Positions 7,525 through 14,915 are shown, counted from the stretch's first letter. The stretch: DNA of 20,394 bases from Chlamydiota bacterium (GCA_027449725.1 DAIDLB010000171.1:1-20394); one strand, 5' to 3'. Numbers and translations are program-made. The notes: generated by a model from the letters alone, not told the origin.

Positions 7525-7719
7525 ATGCCCAGCGTAAAAGTCCGTATCGGCGAGCCCATTGACAAGGCCCTTCGCGCACTCAAGAAAAAACTCGACAAAG
7601 AAGGAATCATGAAGGCCGCTAAAGCCCACCGGTTCTATGATAAACCCTCAGTGAAGAGCCGCCTGAAATCGAAAGCCGCGACCAAAAGAACTAAGACGGC
7701 TATCCGGCGCGGGTATTAG
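7525..7719 (+). CDS. rpsU: 30S ribosomal protein bS21
   Basis: 64 residues, highly basic: [20 protein letters not shown], then an Arg/Lys-rich C-terminal half with [12 protein letters not shown]. This is the small-subunit protein that sits near the anti-Shine-Dalgarno end of 16S rRNA and helps initiation. A strong ribosome-binding site (AGGTAGGAA) lies just upstream of the ATG. It lies between tsaB and dnaJ as in Chlamydia. Its stop codon falls within the left arm of the CIRCE-like repeat that precedes dnaJ. Confidence 0.96.
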   Translation: MPSVKVRIGEPIDKALRALKKKLDKEGIMKAAKAHRFYDKPSVKSRLKSKAATKRTKTAIRRGY

Positions 7720-7742
7720 CAATCAATTACTTTTTCTGCTAA
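7716..7742. promoter_or_regulatory. CIRCE-like inverted repeat (candidate HrcA operator) upstream of dnaJ
   Basis: TTAGCA (7716-7721), 15 nt, TGCTAA (7737-7742). The CIRCE consensus TTAGCACTC-N9-GAGTGCTAA has the same outer six bases on both arms and the same 15-nt gap between them. The inner three bases of each arm are degenerate here: ATC keeps two of three, and TTC keeps none of GAG. It ends 7 nt before the candidate dnaJ -35. A short T-run after it could also give weak termination of rpsU. Confidence 0.5.
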
Positions 7743-7749
7743 TTTTTGC

Positions 7750-7794
7750 TTGAGCTTATTCACCGGCATTTGCTATAGTCCTGAATAGATTCAG
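7750..7794 (+). promoter_or_regulatory. dnaJ promoter with palindrome at the start site
   Basis: TTGAGC (7750-7755), an 18-nt spacer and TATAGT (7774-7779), with a TGC just before the -10 (extended -10 form). CTGAAT-AG-ATTCAG (7781-7794) is an inverted repeat over the expected transcription start. The leader to the ATG at 7816 is about 30 nt and has no obvious Shine-Dalgarno. Confidence 0.45.
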
Positions 7795-7815
7795 TAAATA
7801 AAATTAGTTATACTT

Positions 7816-8991
7816 ATGAAAGATTATTATACGACCTTAGGAATTTCCCGAGACGCCTCTGCGGAAGAGATCAAAAAAGCTTACCGCAAGAGAGCGCTCG
7901 AGTGCCACCCCGACCGCAATCCCGGCGACGCGCAAGCTGAAAAAGACTTCAAAGCCGTTTCCGAAGCCTACGAGGCTCTTTCCGACGAAAATCGACGCCG
8001 CATCTACGACCAGTATGGAGAAGAGGGGCTGAAGGGGGGCGGAATGGGCGGCGGCGGAGGCTTCCATCCCGGTGGATTTTCCTCCATGGAAGAGGCTCTT
8101 CGGACGTTCATGGGCGCATTCGGCGGAAGCGGAGGAGGAGGAGGAGGAGGGATCTTCGATTCCTTTTTCGGCGGCGGCGGCGGCGGCTTCGACGGAGCGG
8201 ACGCGGCGCGGAAAGGCGCAAGCAAAAAAGTGAGCATCACGGTCTCTTTCGAAGAGGCTGCGCGCGGCATAGAAAAAGAGCTTGCGATCGTCAACTACAT
8301 TACCTGCAGCGACTGCGGCGGCAGCGGAGCGAAGTCGAAGACGGGGATCAAGGCGTGCGGCGCCTGCCAGGGCAAGGGGCAGATATTCCAAAACCGCGGC
8401 TTTTTCAGCATGACGAGCGTCTGCCCCCACTGCCAGGGAGCGGGCCAAGTGATCACCGATCCGTGCAAGGGGTGCGGCGGTGCGGGAAGAGCGAAAGACA
8501 AGCAGCGGATCAAGATCCGCATTCCTGCCGGCGTCGATTCGGGGATGACCCTGAAGATGAATGGCTACGGCGATGCGGGCGAAGCGGGCGGCCCCGCAGG
8601 CGATCTTTTTGTCGCCATCACGGTCGAGCCGCATGAGGTCTTCGTCAGGCAAGGCGACGATGTGCTTCTTGAGACGCCGATCAGCTTTACCGAAGCGGCC
8701 CTCGGCTGTAAAAAAGAGCTGCCAACGCCTCTCGGCGAAACGGTGCGCCTTACGATCCCCGAAGGGGTGCAGAGCGGAAAGGTTCTCCGCGCCAGCGGCA
8801 AAGGCTTTCCGAACGTCCACGGCAGAGGATGCGGCGATCTTCTCGTGAAGGTAAACGTAGAAACACCCGTAAAGCTGAACGAAAAGCAAAAAGAGCTTCT
8901 CCGAAAGCTTGCGGAGAGCGAGGCGCCGCAAAACCAGCCTGAAAAAAAATCGTTTCTCGAGAAGATCAAGGTTTTTTTTTCAGAAGCTTAA
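7816..8991 (+). CDS. dnaJ: Chaperone protein DnaJ (Hsp40)
   Basis: 391 residues, full type I DnaJ and cytosolic co-chaperone of DnaK. The J domain (about 1-70) carries HPD at 31-33. A long Gly/Phe-rich region spans about 73-128. The zinc centre has four CxxCxGxG repeats: CSDCGGSG (164), CGACQGKG (181), CPHCQGAG (203) and CKGCGGAG (217). C-terminal substrate-binding domains follow. The Gly tracts are encoded by near-perfect (GGA)n at 8131-8150 and (GGC)n at 8170-8187, places where replication slippage is easy. The last codons include a run of nine T (8972-8980). The stop codon lies within the outer arm of the 8986-9320 element. grpE and dnaK are not in view. Confidence 0.97.
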   Translation: MKDYYTTLGISRDASAEEIKKAYRKRALECHPDRNPGDAQAEKDFKAVSEAYEALSDENRRRIYDQYGEEGLKGGGMGGGGGFHPGGFSSMEEALRTFMGAFGGSGGGGGGGIFDSFFGGGGGGFDGADAARKGASKKVSITVSFEEAARGIEKELAIVNYITCSDCGGSGAKSKTGIKACGACQGKGQIFQNRGFFSMTSVCPHCQGAGQVITDPCKGCGGAGRAKDKQRIKIRIPAGVDSGMTLKMNGYGDAGEAGGPAGDLFVAITVEPHEVFVRQGDDVLLETPISFTEAALGCKKELPTPLGETVRLTIPEGVQSGKVLRASGKGFPNVHGRGCGDLLVKVNVETPVKLNEKQKELLRKLAESEAPQNQPEKKSFLEKIKVFFSEA

Positions 8992-9320
8992 ACTCGACTT
9001 TGTACATTTTTGATTCTCGATTTCTTCAAGCAATTGGCTCATATTGCATTCTATTTTTGCAGTCGGCTCTTCGCAGGCCTGCCTGCAAAAACAGAACGCC
9101 ATCTGAGCCAATTGCTCAACGAACTCTCGGTCAAAAATATACCGCGCGCAGGAAGGTTTTGTGAATTTGGGGTCAGCGAGGCAAAGCAAAATTGACCCGA
9201 ACGAACGAGACCATTGCACTCCGTGCAAGGCGAGTGAGGAGGGTCAATTTTGTAAAGCCGCAGCGAGCCCAAATTCACAAAACCTGACGGAGCGCGGTAT
9301 ATACAAAGTCGAGTTAAAGC
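8986..9320. repeat. Three-way-junction palindromic element (MITE-like or structured bidirectional terminator)
   Basis: The whole gap between the convergent genes is made of nested inverted repeats. Outer arms 8986-9007 and 9299-9320 match at 20 of 22 positions (shared core AACTCGACTTTGTA / TACAAAGTCGAGTT). Inside are two adjacent hairpins. Hairpin A (about 9006-9138) has ~57-nt imperfect arms with a perfect core GCAATTGGCTCA (9030-9041) / TGAGCCAATTGC (9104-9115). Hairpin B (about 9137-9302) has perfect blocks of 11, 17 and 11 bp: 9137-9147/9292-9302, 9155-9171/9268-9284 and 9188-9198/9241-9251. Its tip is a small hairpin TTGCAC-TCC-GTGCAA (9214-9228). No transposase is present. The outer arms contain the dnaJ stop (8989-8991) and the stop of the minus-strand gene (9314-9316). 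Short frames inside it mirror each other because of the palindrome and are not convincing genes. Confidence 0.85.
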
Positions 9321-9652
9321 TGTTTTTTCGCCTGGTCTAAATCTTCTTTTAAAACGCGCTCGCCGAGCTTGTCTTTCCGCTCGCCGTATGCCTGAAGGTC
9401 TTCCGCAATCTTGTCGTTTTTCAGCTGCAAATCTTCCCGCTTCAGGCCGCGGGCCGTCTCGTTGAGGGCCTGGAGCGCCCTTTGCATCACATGTTTAAAC
9501 GCCTCTTGCTGCTGCAGGCTCGGCGCCTTCGTGCACTGCTCCAATGCGCGGCCGAAGAGATCCAGTCCATGCAGATATTCCTCTTCATAGGCCTTTTTAT
9601 TACCCGTGCTAAGCGGTCCCATCCCCTGCCCTGATCCTTCAATTCCACTCAT
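9314..9652 (-). CDS. Small alpha-helical protein, unrecognised
   Basis: 112 residues, predicted almost wholly helical after a Gly/Ser-rich start (MSGIEGSGQGMGPLSTGNKK). It has heptad-like Leu/charged spacing (LFGRALEQCTK, HVMQRALQALNETARGL, IAEDLQAYGERKDKLGERVL), so a coiled coil is likely. There is no signal peptide or membrane segment. A ribosome-binding site (AGAGGA) precedes the ATG. The shape recalls small type III secretion chaperone or adaptor-like proteins of Chlamydiae, but I cannot identify it. The last residues and the stop codon lie next to or within the arm of the palindromic element. Confidence 0.7.
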   Translation of the reverse strand: MSGIEGSGQGMGPLSTGNKKAYEEEYLHGLDLFGRALEQCTKAPSLQQQEAFKHVMQRALQALNETARGLKREDLQLKNDKIAEDLQAYGERKDKLGERVLKEDLDQAKKQL

Positions 9653-9675
9653 CTCATCCTCTCTTTTTTCTCTAG

Positions 9676-9703
9676 TTGTCAGAAAACAGAGAAAAGTTAA
9701 ATA
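9676..9703 (+). promoter_or_regulatory. Candidate promoter for the beta-barrel protein
   Basis: TTGTCA (9676-9681) and TAAATA (9698-9703) are separated by 16 nt in an AT-rich 60-bp divergent gap. The predicted start is only a few bases before the ATG at 9713, so the message would be leaderless or nearly so. No Shine-Dalgarno is seen. Confidence 0.35.
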
Positions 9704-9712
9704 AATAATATT

Positions 9713-10750
9713 ATGAACATGCGCCTTCTTCTATTGATCGCCGCGATAGCCGGAAGTCTTCCGGCTCAAGAAGAGCGCATAAAGACGCCGCAGGAAATTC
9801 ACCAGGAGCTCGAAGAAGACGAGAAGCTCTACCAGCAGGCGCTGGACATGTTCAACCCGTGGTATACAGGACCGCTATTGACGCCGTCGGCCAATATGAT
9901 GCCGCCCGGTTACGGCAACATCCAGCCTTACCTGTTCATCACCGACGCCTATGCGACCTTTGGCGCCGACCGAAAGTCGCGGAAGAAGGAAAGCAGCCGG
10001 ATCACCGTCAACCCAAGCCTCGGAATGCAGTTCGGCGTAACCGACACGATGGACGTCGCCCTTTCCTTGCAGGGTTTTGGCAATTGGCAGTTTGAGAAGA
10101 CCGGAGGCGGATATGGGGATATGAGCATTACGCTCGGCTGGCCAATTACGAGGCAAGGCCTCTATCTCCCTTCGATGAAGTTTACTGTGGCGCAGTCCTT
10201 TCCCACCGGGCGATACCAAAACCTGAATCCGAACGGACTGGCGTTGAGCGGAACGGGAGCCGGCGCCTGGTCGACGCGATTCGGCTTTGGGATTACAAAA
10301 CTCCTCTTTTGGGACACCAAACATCCGCTCAATACGCGCCTCTTCCTCGGCTACGCCGTCTCAACTCCCGTCACCGTGCACAGTTTCAACAGCTATGGCG
10401 GCGGCTACGGAACAAAAGGACGGGTCCATCCAGGCAACTCATTCCAGGTCGATTTTGGCCTCGAGTTGGCGCTCACTCAAAACTGGGTGATCGCCAACGA
10501 CCTGGTCTACACCTTCCAAAACGAAACTTCATTCTCCGGCGATTTCGGCACGACGACGCGAGGCGGCTCCATCTCCGCCCCTGTTGGCAGCCCCTACAGC
10601 GACAACCTGAGCCTGGCCCCAGCCATCGAATACAACTTCAATCCCAACCTTGGCCTTCTGGTCGGAGCGCAATTCTCCGTCTACGGGCGGAGCAGCTCGA
10701 ACTTCGCCTCGGGCATCTTCAGCGTCACCTGGACCTTTGGTCCGATGTAG
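9713..10750 (+). CDS. Outer-membrane beta-barrel protein, MetA-pathway/porin-like
   Basis: 345 residues. Residues 1-19 (ending SLPAQ) are a signal peptide. A short helical, acidic segment (IHQELEEDEKLYQQALDMF) follows. The rest is rich in alternating aromatic/polar strands with Gly/Asn turns (GMQFGVTDTMDVALSLQGFG, TRLFLGYAVSTPVTVHSF, LGLLVGAQFSVYG). The protein ends in FSVTWTFGPM, an aromatic-rich barrel terminus with three extra residues. This fits a 10-14 strand barrel like the putative transporters of the phenol-degradation MetA family. Substrate is unknown. ATGs at 9713 and 9719 are both possible starts. Its 3' end overlaps the convergent dehydrogenase gene by 26 bp. Confidence 0.8.
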   Translation: MNMRLLLLIAAIAGSLPAQEERIKTPQEIHQELEEDEKLYQQALDMFNPWYTGPLLTPSANMMPPGYGNIQPYLFITDAYATFGADRKSRKKESSRITVNPSLGMQFGVTDTMDVALSLQGFGNWQFEKTGGGYGDMSITLGWPITRQGLYLPSMKFTVAQSFPTGRYQNLNPNGLALSGTGAGAWSTRFGFGITKLLFWDTKHPLNTRLFLGYAVSTPVTVHSFNSYGGGYGTKGRVHPGNSFQVDFGLELALTQNWVIANDLVYTFQNETSFSGDFGTTTRGGSISAPVGSPYSDNLSLAPAIEYNFNPNLGLLVGAQFSVYGRSSSNFASGIFSVTWTFGPM

Positions 10751-11627
10751 CCAGGAAAGCCGCGATATTTTGCTCGACCATCTTGATGAGCCTCTGCCTC
10801 GCTTCTCGGCTTGACCAGGCAATGTGGGGCGTCAAGATCAGGTTCGGAATGCCGGGTTCCATGAGCGGGTGGTCAGGCGGCGGAGGCTCTTCGCTCAATA
10901 CGTCGAGCCCCGCGCCGCCGATCCTCTTTTCCTTCAAAGCGTCAGCCAAATCGCGCTCGTGGATTAAAGCTCCTCTCGCTGTATTGATGAGGCAAGCCGT
11001 GGGTTTCATAAGCGCAAGTTCCCGTTCGGCAATCAGATGTTTTGTCGATTCTTTCAAGGGAAGATGCAGGGTGAGATAATCGGACGCGCGAAGCACCTCA
11101 TCGAGAGGCAGGGCATCGCGCAGGGGCTTGTCCGGGTGTTCGGCCACCAGGATCTTCATCCCAAAGGCCATCGCCAGACGGGCCACTTCGCGGCCGATGT
11201 TTCCAAAGCCCACAATCCCAAGCGTCTTTCCACGCAGCTCGCGGACGGGATAGCCGTAAAAAGATCCTTCGGCGGCGTAGTTCACACTCAGGGTCAGCAT
11301 GAGGAGCATCACATGCTGCGCGACGGAAAAAGTGCTGTAGCCCGGCGCATTGCACACAGTCACCCCCGCTTCTTTCGCGGCCTCTAAATCAACGCAATCG
11401 GTTCCCGTCGCCGCCACGCAGATGAGCTCCAGGTCGGGAAGCGCGGAAATCGCTTCCCTTGTAAAAGGGGGATATTTTCCCACCGCGATCCGGGCGCCCG
11501 CCATCCGCTCGATGAGCTCCGAAGGATGCGTCCCGGGATAAAACCGCCAGTCGAGCGGCAGCGCCTTTATCCCGTCCATGGAAATATCGGGACCGAGCCA
11601 ATCGGTATCTAGAAAAACGGCTTGCAT
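10725..11627 (-). CDS. NAD(P)-dependent D-2-hydroxyacid dehydrogenase
   Basis: 300 residues, cytosolic oxidoreductase interconverting 2-oxoacids and D-2-hydroxyacids. The Rossmann signature GIVGFGNIG is at residues 137-145. The catalytic residues are visible: Arg218 in NTARGAL, Glu246/247 in DVLSEEP and His268 in LTPHIAW. The ATGTDCVDLEAA and NAPGYSTFSVAQH stretches are typical of the hydroxypyruvate/glycerate dehydrogenase (HprA-like) branch, but substrate cannot be read from sequence. The ATG at 11627 has no clear ribosome-binding site. It stands alone, 47 bp downstream of the four-gene operon, and overlaps the barrel gene tail to tail. Confidence 0.92.
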   Translation of the reverse strand: MQAVFLDTDWLGPDISMDGIKALPLDWRFYPGTHPSELIERMAGARIAVGKYPPFTREAISALPDLELICVAATGTDCVDLEAAKEAGVTVCNAPGYSTFSVAQHVMLLMLTLSVNYAAEGSFYGYPVRELRGKTLGIVGFGNIGREVARLAMAFGMKILVAEHPDKPLRDALPLDEVLRASDYLTLHLPLKESTKHLIAERELALMKPTACLINTARGALIHERDLADALKEKRIGGAGLDVLSEEPPPPDHPLMEPGIPNLILTPHIAWSSREARQRLIKMVEQNIAAFLATSDQRSR

Positions 11628-11674
11628 AAGGGGCGAAAGGATACCCGAACCCCTAAAAAACAGATACTATTTTT

Positions 11675-12475
11675 TTATAGGCTATTAATGGATTCTTGGT
11701 AGAGCCACCGTGCGATAGAGTCGAGGACGATTGCGCCTGCTGCCGGATGATCCGTCGAACGGACGCGCTCTCCCGCGACATCGAAAAGATACGCGTCGGG
11801 AACAAGCGACCGGATGATTGCGAACTGGTATCCGCAAAATGGCTGATCCGAGATAAAGAGCCCCGTGCATGGCTCGGGAAACTCCTCCAGCCAGGCCTCA
11901 ATCGTATCGGCTGTGTTGGGCCTCCTTCCGTTTTCTTTCATCGGCACGGCGATAAAGAAAACCGGTAGGGAGCGCATCTCTTCGGGAAGGTTTGCTTCTT
12001 CCCAGAGGATGCGGGCGGCTTCCGATTCTGTTTTCGCACGGCCTATCAAGCCATCGCCCCGAGGATCCAAAGACCTCTCCCCCGTCAGCCAGACGATCCC
12101 GCCAAAACGGGTTCCCCCTTTCCAAAGGTCGGCGAGAAAGGCGAGCCGCGTTTCCATGCGGGGCGTCGTCGCGCCCAAAATCAACCCCTGGTCATAAAAC
12201 GGTTCGGACGGCAGCCAGGAAGAGAAGAGACCGTTTTCCTCGGCCCACTTCAGGACAAAGAGCCTCTTTTCGGGAGAAACCTCGTTCATTTCCCACCGCT
12301 CTTGTCCGGGTTTACGGAGCCAGCGCTCCTGCGTTGCAGCGACAAGATCTTCGCCGGGCGGGATATCCAACGTTTGAGCAAGAGCGGAGAGCGCATCCGA
12401 ATCCAGGCGATGCTCGCAAATCGGCGCTGCAAAGGCCGCGCTGCAAAGTAAAAGAACAAAGATTTTCCTAATCAT
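11675..12475 (-). CDS. Exported protein with distant DUF218/YdcF resemblance
   Basis: 266 residues with an N-terminal signal peptide (MIRKIFVLLLCSAAFA). The mature part has features that loosely follow the DUF218 (YdcF/SanA) pattern. GLILGATTPRMETRLAFLADL is followed by a TGER loop, then TESEAARILWEEANLP. Next comes PNTADTIEAWLEEF and then LFISDQPFCGYQFAIIRSLVP. These correspond to the family's 'G-x-R', 'sGG', 'E-x-x-x-m' and 'T-x-E/D-N' stations. DUF218 proteins act at the envelope, and most functions are unknown. The ATG overlaps the S66 peptidase stop by 8 nt. It is last in its operon. The family assignment is tentative, while export is well supported. Confidence 0.72.
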   Translation of the reverse strand: MIRKIFVLLLCSAAFAAPICEHRLDSDALSALAQTLDIPPGEDLVAATQERWLRKPGQERWEMNEVSPEKRLFVLKWAEENGLFSSWLPSEPFYDQGLILGATTPRMETRLAFLADLWKGGTRFGGIVWLTGERSLDPRGDGLIGRAKTESEAARILWEEANLPEEMRSLPVFFIAVPMKENGRRPNTADTIEAWLEEFPEPCTGLFISDQPFCGYQFAIIRSLVPDAYLFDVAGERVRSTDHPAAGAIVLDSIARWLYQESINSL

Positions 12476-13505
12476 GATTCCTCAAAATCACCTGTTTTTC
12501 CGAACCATTGAGGCAGGCCCTGCCGCCATTAGGCAACAGGATTTGCGGATCGGTATGCCCAAAATCGACATTGAATACGGTCAAAAGATCGCAGCGATAG
12601 TCTTTCAACGCGTTTTTAATTGCCTGTTTTTGATGGGCGATGAAGGGCTCTCTTCCTTCGGTGGGGAATTTGCCGCAAAACTGCGCCTTGGGGCGGCCGA
12701 CGAGGAGCGCCTTGAATTTCTGCAAGATGCCTAACTCAGCCATAGCAGCAAAAAAACGGTAGACAAACCCTTCCGTCGGCATCTCTTCAGAAGTCTCCAC
12801 AAAGAGAACCGCATCGGTCAATCGATCTAAAGAGGGCAAATAACTGCGGGTCAAGAGGTGCATTTCGAGCACTTCCAGGCAGCCTCCCCAAAGAGTCCCC
12901 TCAGCCGCTTTCCCCTCGTGTTGATGCCATTCCCAACCGGCATTTGGGTAAAGCGTCCGGCTCTTTTGCAAATTGGCCGGATCGTCCCACGGAAGGTCCT
13001 CATCGGTCCACTCGGAAGCGGCGTGGACTTCGCCGATCTCATCCTCAAAAAGCGCTTTGCGGATGGAGCGGATAGTGTAATCATGCATCCTGCCCTGCAT
13101 ACCGAATTGCGTCATGACATTCGCGCCATAGTAAGAGACGATCCCCAAATTCCAGAGGAGCAGATGGAGATTCGTGTTGTCGCTATATCCGACAAAAATT
13201 TTGGGATGGGCGGCGATGAGCTTTTGATCCAAATGGGGCAGGACGCGCATCTGGTCGTTTCCTCCAATCGTCGCAAAGATCGCCTTGATCGAAGGGTCGG
13301 CAAAAGCGGCGTTGATGTCATCGGCCCTGGCCTCCGGAGAGGTCATTTTTCGCGTCGAGGGAAATTCCACGGGCTCCAAGCCAAACACGTCTCGAATCCG
13401 CTTCAACCCCAGCTCATAGACGTGGGGAAAAATGGCAGGGAGTCCGGCCGAAGGGGAGAGGACGGCGACTTTATCGCCCTTTTTGAGGCGGGGAGGCGTT
13501 TTCAT
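12468..13505 (-). CDS. S66-family serine carboxypeptidase, MccF-like (LD-carboxypeptidase superfamily)
   Basis: 345 residues. The triad of family S66 is complete: Ser108 in VGYSDNT, Glu237 in LFVETSEE and His317 in VDFGHTDP. The N-terminus MKTPPRLKKGDKVAVLSPS and GTLWGGCLEVL are typical. Length, spacing and the central Trp-rich insertion (about 165-195, with W166, W173, W191, W193) match MccF (about 344 residues) better than peptidoglycan-recycling LdcA (about 304). MccF hydrolyses the bond between aminoacyl and nucleotide parts of microcin C, while LdcA trims murein tetrapeptides. There is no signal peptide, so it acts in the cytosol. The frame is open upstream, but the ATG at 13505 forms ATGA with the GNAT stop and fits homologues. 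Confidence 0.88.
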   Translation of the reverse strand: MKTPPRLKKGDKVAVLSPSAGLPAIFPHVYELGLKRIRDVFGLEPVEFPSTRKMTSPEARADDINAAFADPSIKAIFATIGGNDQMRVLPHLDQKLIAAHPKIFVGYSDNTNLHLLLWNLGIVSYYGANVMTQFGMQGRMHDYTIRSIRKALFEDEIGEVHAASEWTDEDLPWDDPANLQKSRTLYPNAGWEWHQHEGKAAEGTLWGGCLEVLEMHLLTRSYLPSLDRLTDAVLFVETSEEMPTEGFVYRFFAAMAELGILQKFKALLVGRPKAQFCGKFPTEGREPFIAHQKQAIKNALKDYRCDLLTVFNVDFGHTDPQILLPNGGRACLNGSEKQVILRNHD

Positions 13506-13945
13506 CTTCGAAGCAGGAGCAGGGATGTCGGTTGAGGATACTGCTTTTTGCACCATAGGTATTTCTCCAAGATCTCTTTCGGGATCGATTCGTTCTTTTC
13601 GCATAGTTCAAACCCATACCGCCTATAAAATGGCGTTAGATTCTCAAAAGGAATGCAATAAATAGCGCTTGAGAAGGTACGCTGCTCCAATAGAAACGCA
13701 ACGATCCGCTTTGCAATCCCCCGGTTCCGGTACCCCTCAAATACATAGATACCGCCCAGTTCAGCTGTTTTCCCATCGATTGAAACAAGCCTTCCCAATC
13801 CGACGGGCTGCCCATCCAGCTCGGCAATCGCAATCACTTCTTTGTTGTAATCCGAATGGACAAACTGCACCTCGTCATAACGGCGATTGATCCATTCGAT
13901 TTCAGACAAAGCCGCCCTTCTCAAGTGGATCACAAAAACCCCCAT
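13502..13945 (-). CDS. GNAT-family N-acetyltransferase
   Basis: 147 residues, single GNAT domain using acetyl-CoA. Motif A is GGIYVFEGYRNRGIAKRIV, with the pyrophosphate loop R-N-R-G-I-A at 73-78. Motif B is FENLTPFYRRYGFEL. The acceptor is unknown. The ATG at 13945 overlaps the tandem-Nudix stop by 16 nt. A GTG at 13933 would instead give a 4-nt GTGA overlap and a start at IHLRRA, and it is nearly as likely. The gene lies between a Nudix gene and an MccF-like gene with overlaps on both sides, so it is translated with them. Confidence 0.88.
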   Translation of the reverse strand: MGVFVIHLRRAALSEIEWINRRYDEVQFVHSDYNKEVIAIAELDGQPVGLGRLVSIDGKTAELGGIYVFEGYRNRGIAKRIVAFLLEQRTFSSAIYCIPFENLTPFYRRYGFELCEKNESIPKEILEKYLWCKKQYPQPTSLLLLRR

Positions 13946-14802
13946 TCCGAATAGAGCTGTCCTTGGAAAGCCGCTTCCAGGACAAACGCGTTGCTCTCGA
14001 CAATGGCTGCGGGCAGCGCCTTGGGATCGAAAAAGCGCACTTCTGCGCACTTATGCGGTTCATTGTTCCTGATCTCTCCCTCCCAGCGGCTGCACTCGAA
14101 AAAGATGTCGATGTTGAGGCGGTTCGTTTGGCAATGCATGACATGCACCGTTTTCAAATCTTCGGGCAAAATGTCGATCCCGAGCTCTTCCTTGGCTTCC
14201 CGAACCATCCCTGCCGTGGCGGCCTCTCCTTTTTCGACATGGCCGGCAGGAAAACCCCAATGTTCATCGAGATATCCGGTATTTTGCCTGAGCGCCAAAA
14301 GAACCCGCCCCTCTTGCTTGAGGATCAGATAGACATTGACGCTCGCGGTGATTTTCTTTTGCGCCAGGGCGGTCCGGTATTTGCAGAGCGCCTCGAAAGC
14401 CCCTTCCATCAAAGGCATCGACTTCAACTCCCTGGACGTAGCCCAATGGGCCTGCACATGCTCTTTGGAAAGGCGCACATCCGGCTTTTGGTCCAGATCG
14501 ATCCGAAAGAGGTGGTAGACATATTGAACGTGGGGCTTCCGGATATAGAGGGAGCCCAGGCTTTGCAGGGCGGAGGGCTCTACGGAGATGCCCGTCTCTT
14601 CAAACAGCTCTCTCCGGACAGCCTCTTCCGGGGACTCCCCTGTTTCGACCTTTCCTGCAGGAACGCCCCACCGGCCGGCCTCTTCCTTGAAATCGGCGTT
14701 TTGGAGGATCAGGAGCCGCCCCTCAATCTCCACATAGGCAGCAGCGGCCTCCACGGCTCCCTGAAACTCTTCCGGTTTCGTCTCAAACACTTCCGTCTGC
14801 AT
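13930..14802 (-). CDS. Tandem Nudix hydrolase (two complete Nudix domains)
   Basis: 290 residues with two full Nudix boxes. Residues 50-72 read G-KVETG-E...RELFEETGI, and residues 187-209 read G-HVEKG-E...REAKEELGI. Both fit GX5EX7REUXEEXGU, so both sites should bind Mg2+ and hydrolyse a nucleoside diphosphate linked to another group. The domains differ clearly: the first has VPAGKVETGESPEEAV and the second FPAGHVEKGEAATAGM. That argues for an old fusion or duplication with separate substrates, not a recent repeat. GGAGAG lies 4 nt before the ATG. It is first in the operon Nudix-Nudix > GNAT > S66 > DUF218-like. Substrates are unknown; ADP-ribose-like, dinucleotide or aminoacyl-nucleotide compounds are candidates. 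Confidence 0.92.
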   Translation of the reverse strand: MQTEVFETKPEEFQGAVEAAAAYVEIEGRLLILQNADFKEEAGRWGVPAGKVETGESPEEAVRRELFEETGISVEPSALQSLGSLYIRKPHVQYVYHLFRIDLDQKPDVRLSKEHVQAHWATSRELKSMPLMEGAFEALCKYRTALAQKKITASVNVYLILKQEGRVLLALRQNTGYLDEHWGFPAGHVEKGEAATAGMVREAKEELGIDILPEDLKTVHVMHCQTNRLNIDIFFECSRWEGEIRNNEPHKCAEVRFFDPKALPAAIVESNAFVLEAAFQGQLYSEWGFL

Positions 14803-14888
14803 AAAACTCTCCGAGCGAAAATGAGAAGAGGATACCCGATCGGCTTATTTTATAGTGCTTTTTTTGGTGCGGATGGGATATCTTTCCT

Positions 14889-14907
14889 CCTCAAACATTT
14901 TTTGAGG
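14889..14907 (+). promoter_or_regulatory. Hairpin covering the ribosome-binding site of the LRR gene
   Basis: CCTCAAA (14889-14895) pairs perfectly with TTTGAGG (14901-14907) around a 5-nt loop. The GAGG in the right arm (14904-14907) is the Shine-Dalgarno, 8 nt before the ATG at 14916. In this state translation would be hidden. The gap 14803-14915 otherwise shows only a TATAGT (14851-14856) as a possible -10. Confidence 0.5.
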
Positions 14908-14915
14908 CAACCATT

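Noticed and set aside
7716..7747. Intrinsic terminator of rpsU
   Set aside because: The inverted repeat is followed by five T, but the stem has only two G-C pairs and a 15-nt loop. Its exact match to CIRCE spacing makes an operator the better main reading.
7837..8931. Long open frame on the minus strand opposite dnaJ
   Set aside because: Antisense shadow of dnaJ. Its Ala/Ser runs are the complement of the Gly tracts.
8980..9228. Two small open frames on opposite strands (about 8980-9228 minus and 9010-9195 plus) that resemble each other
   Set aside because: The likeness comes from the palindromic DNA of the 8986-9320 element. There is no ribosome-binding site and no convincing protein.
10309..11079. 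Plus-strand frame spanning the end of the barrel gene into the dehydrogenase
   Set aside because: It is out of frame with the barrel gene and antisense to the dehydrogenase. No domain or ribosome-binding site is visible.
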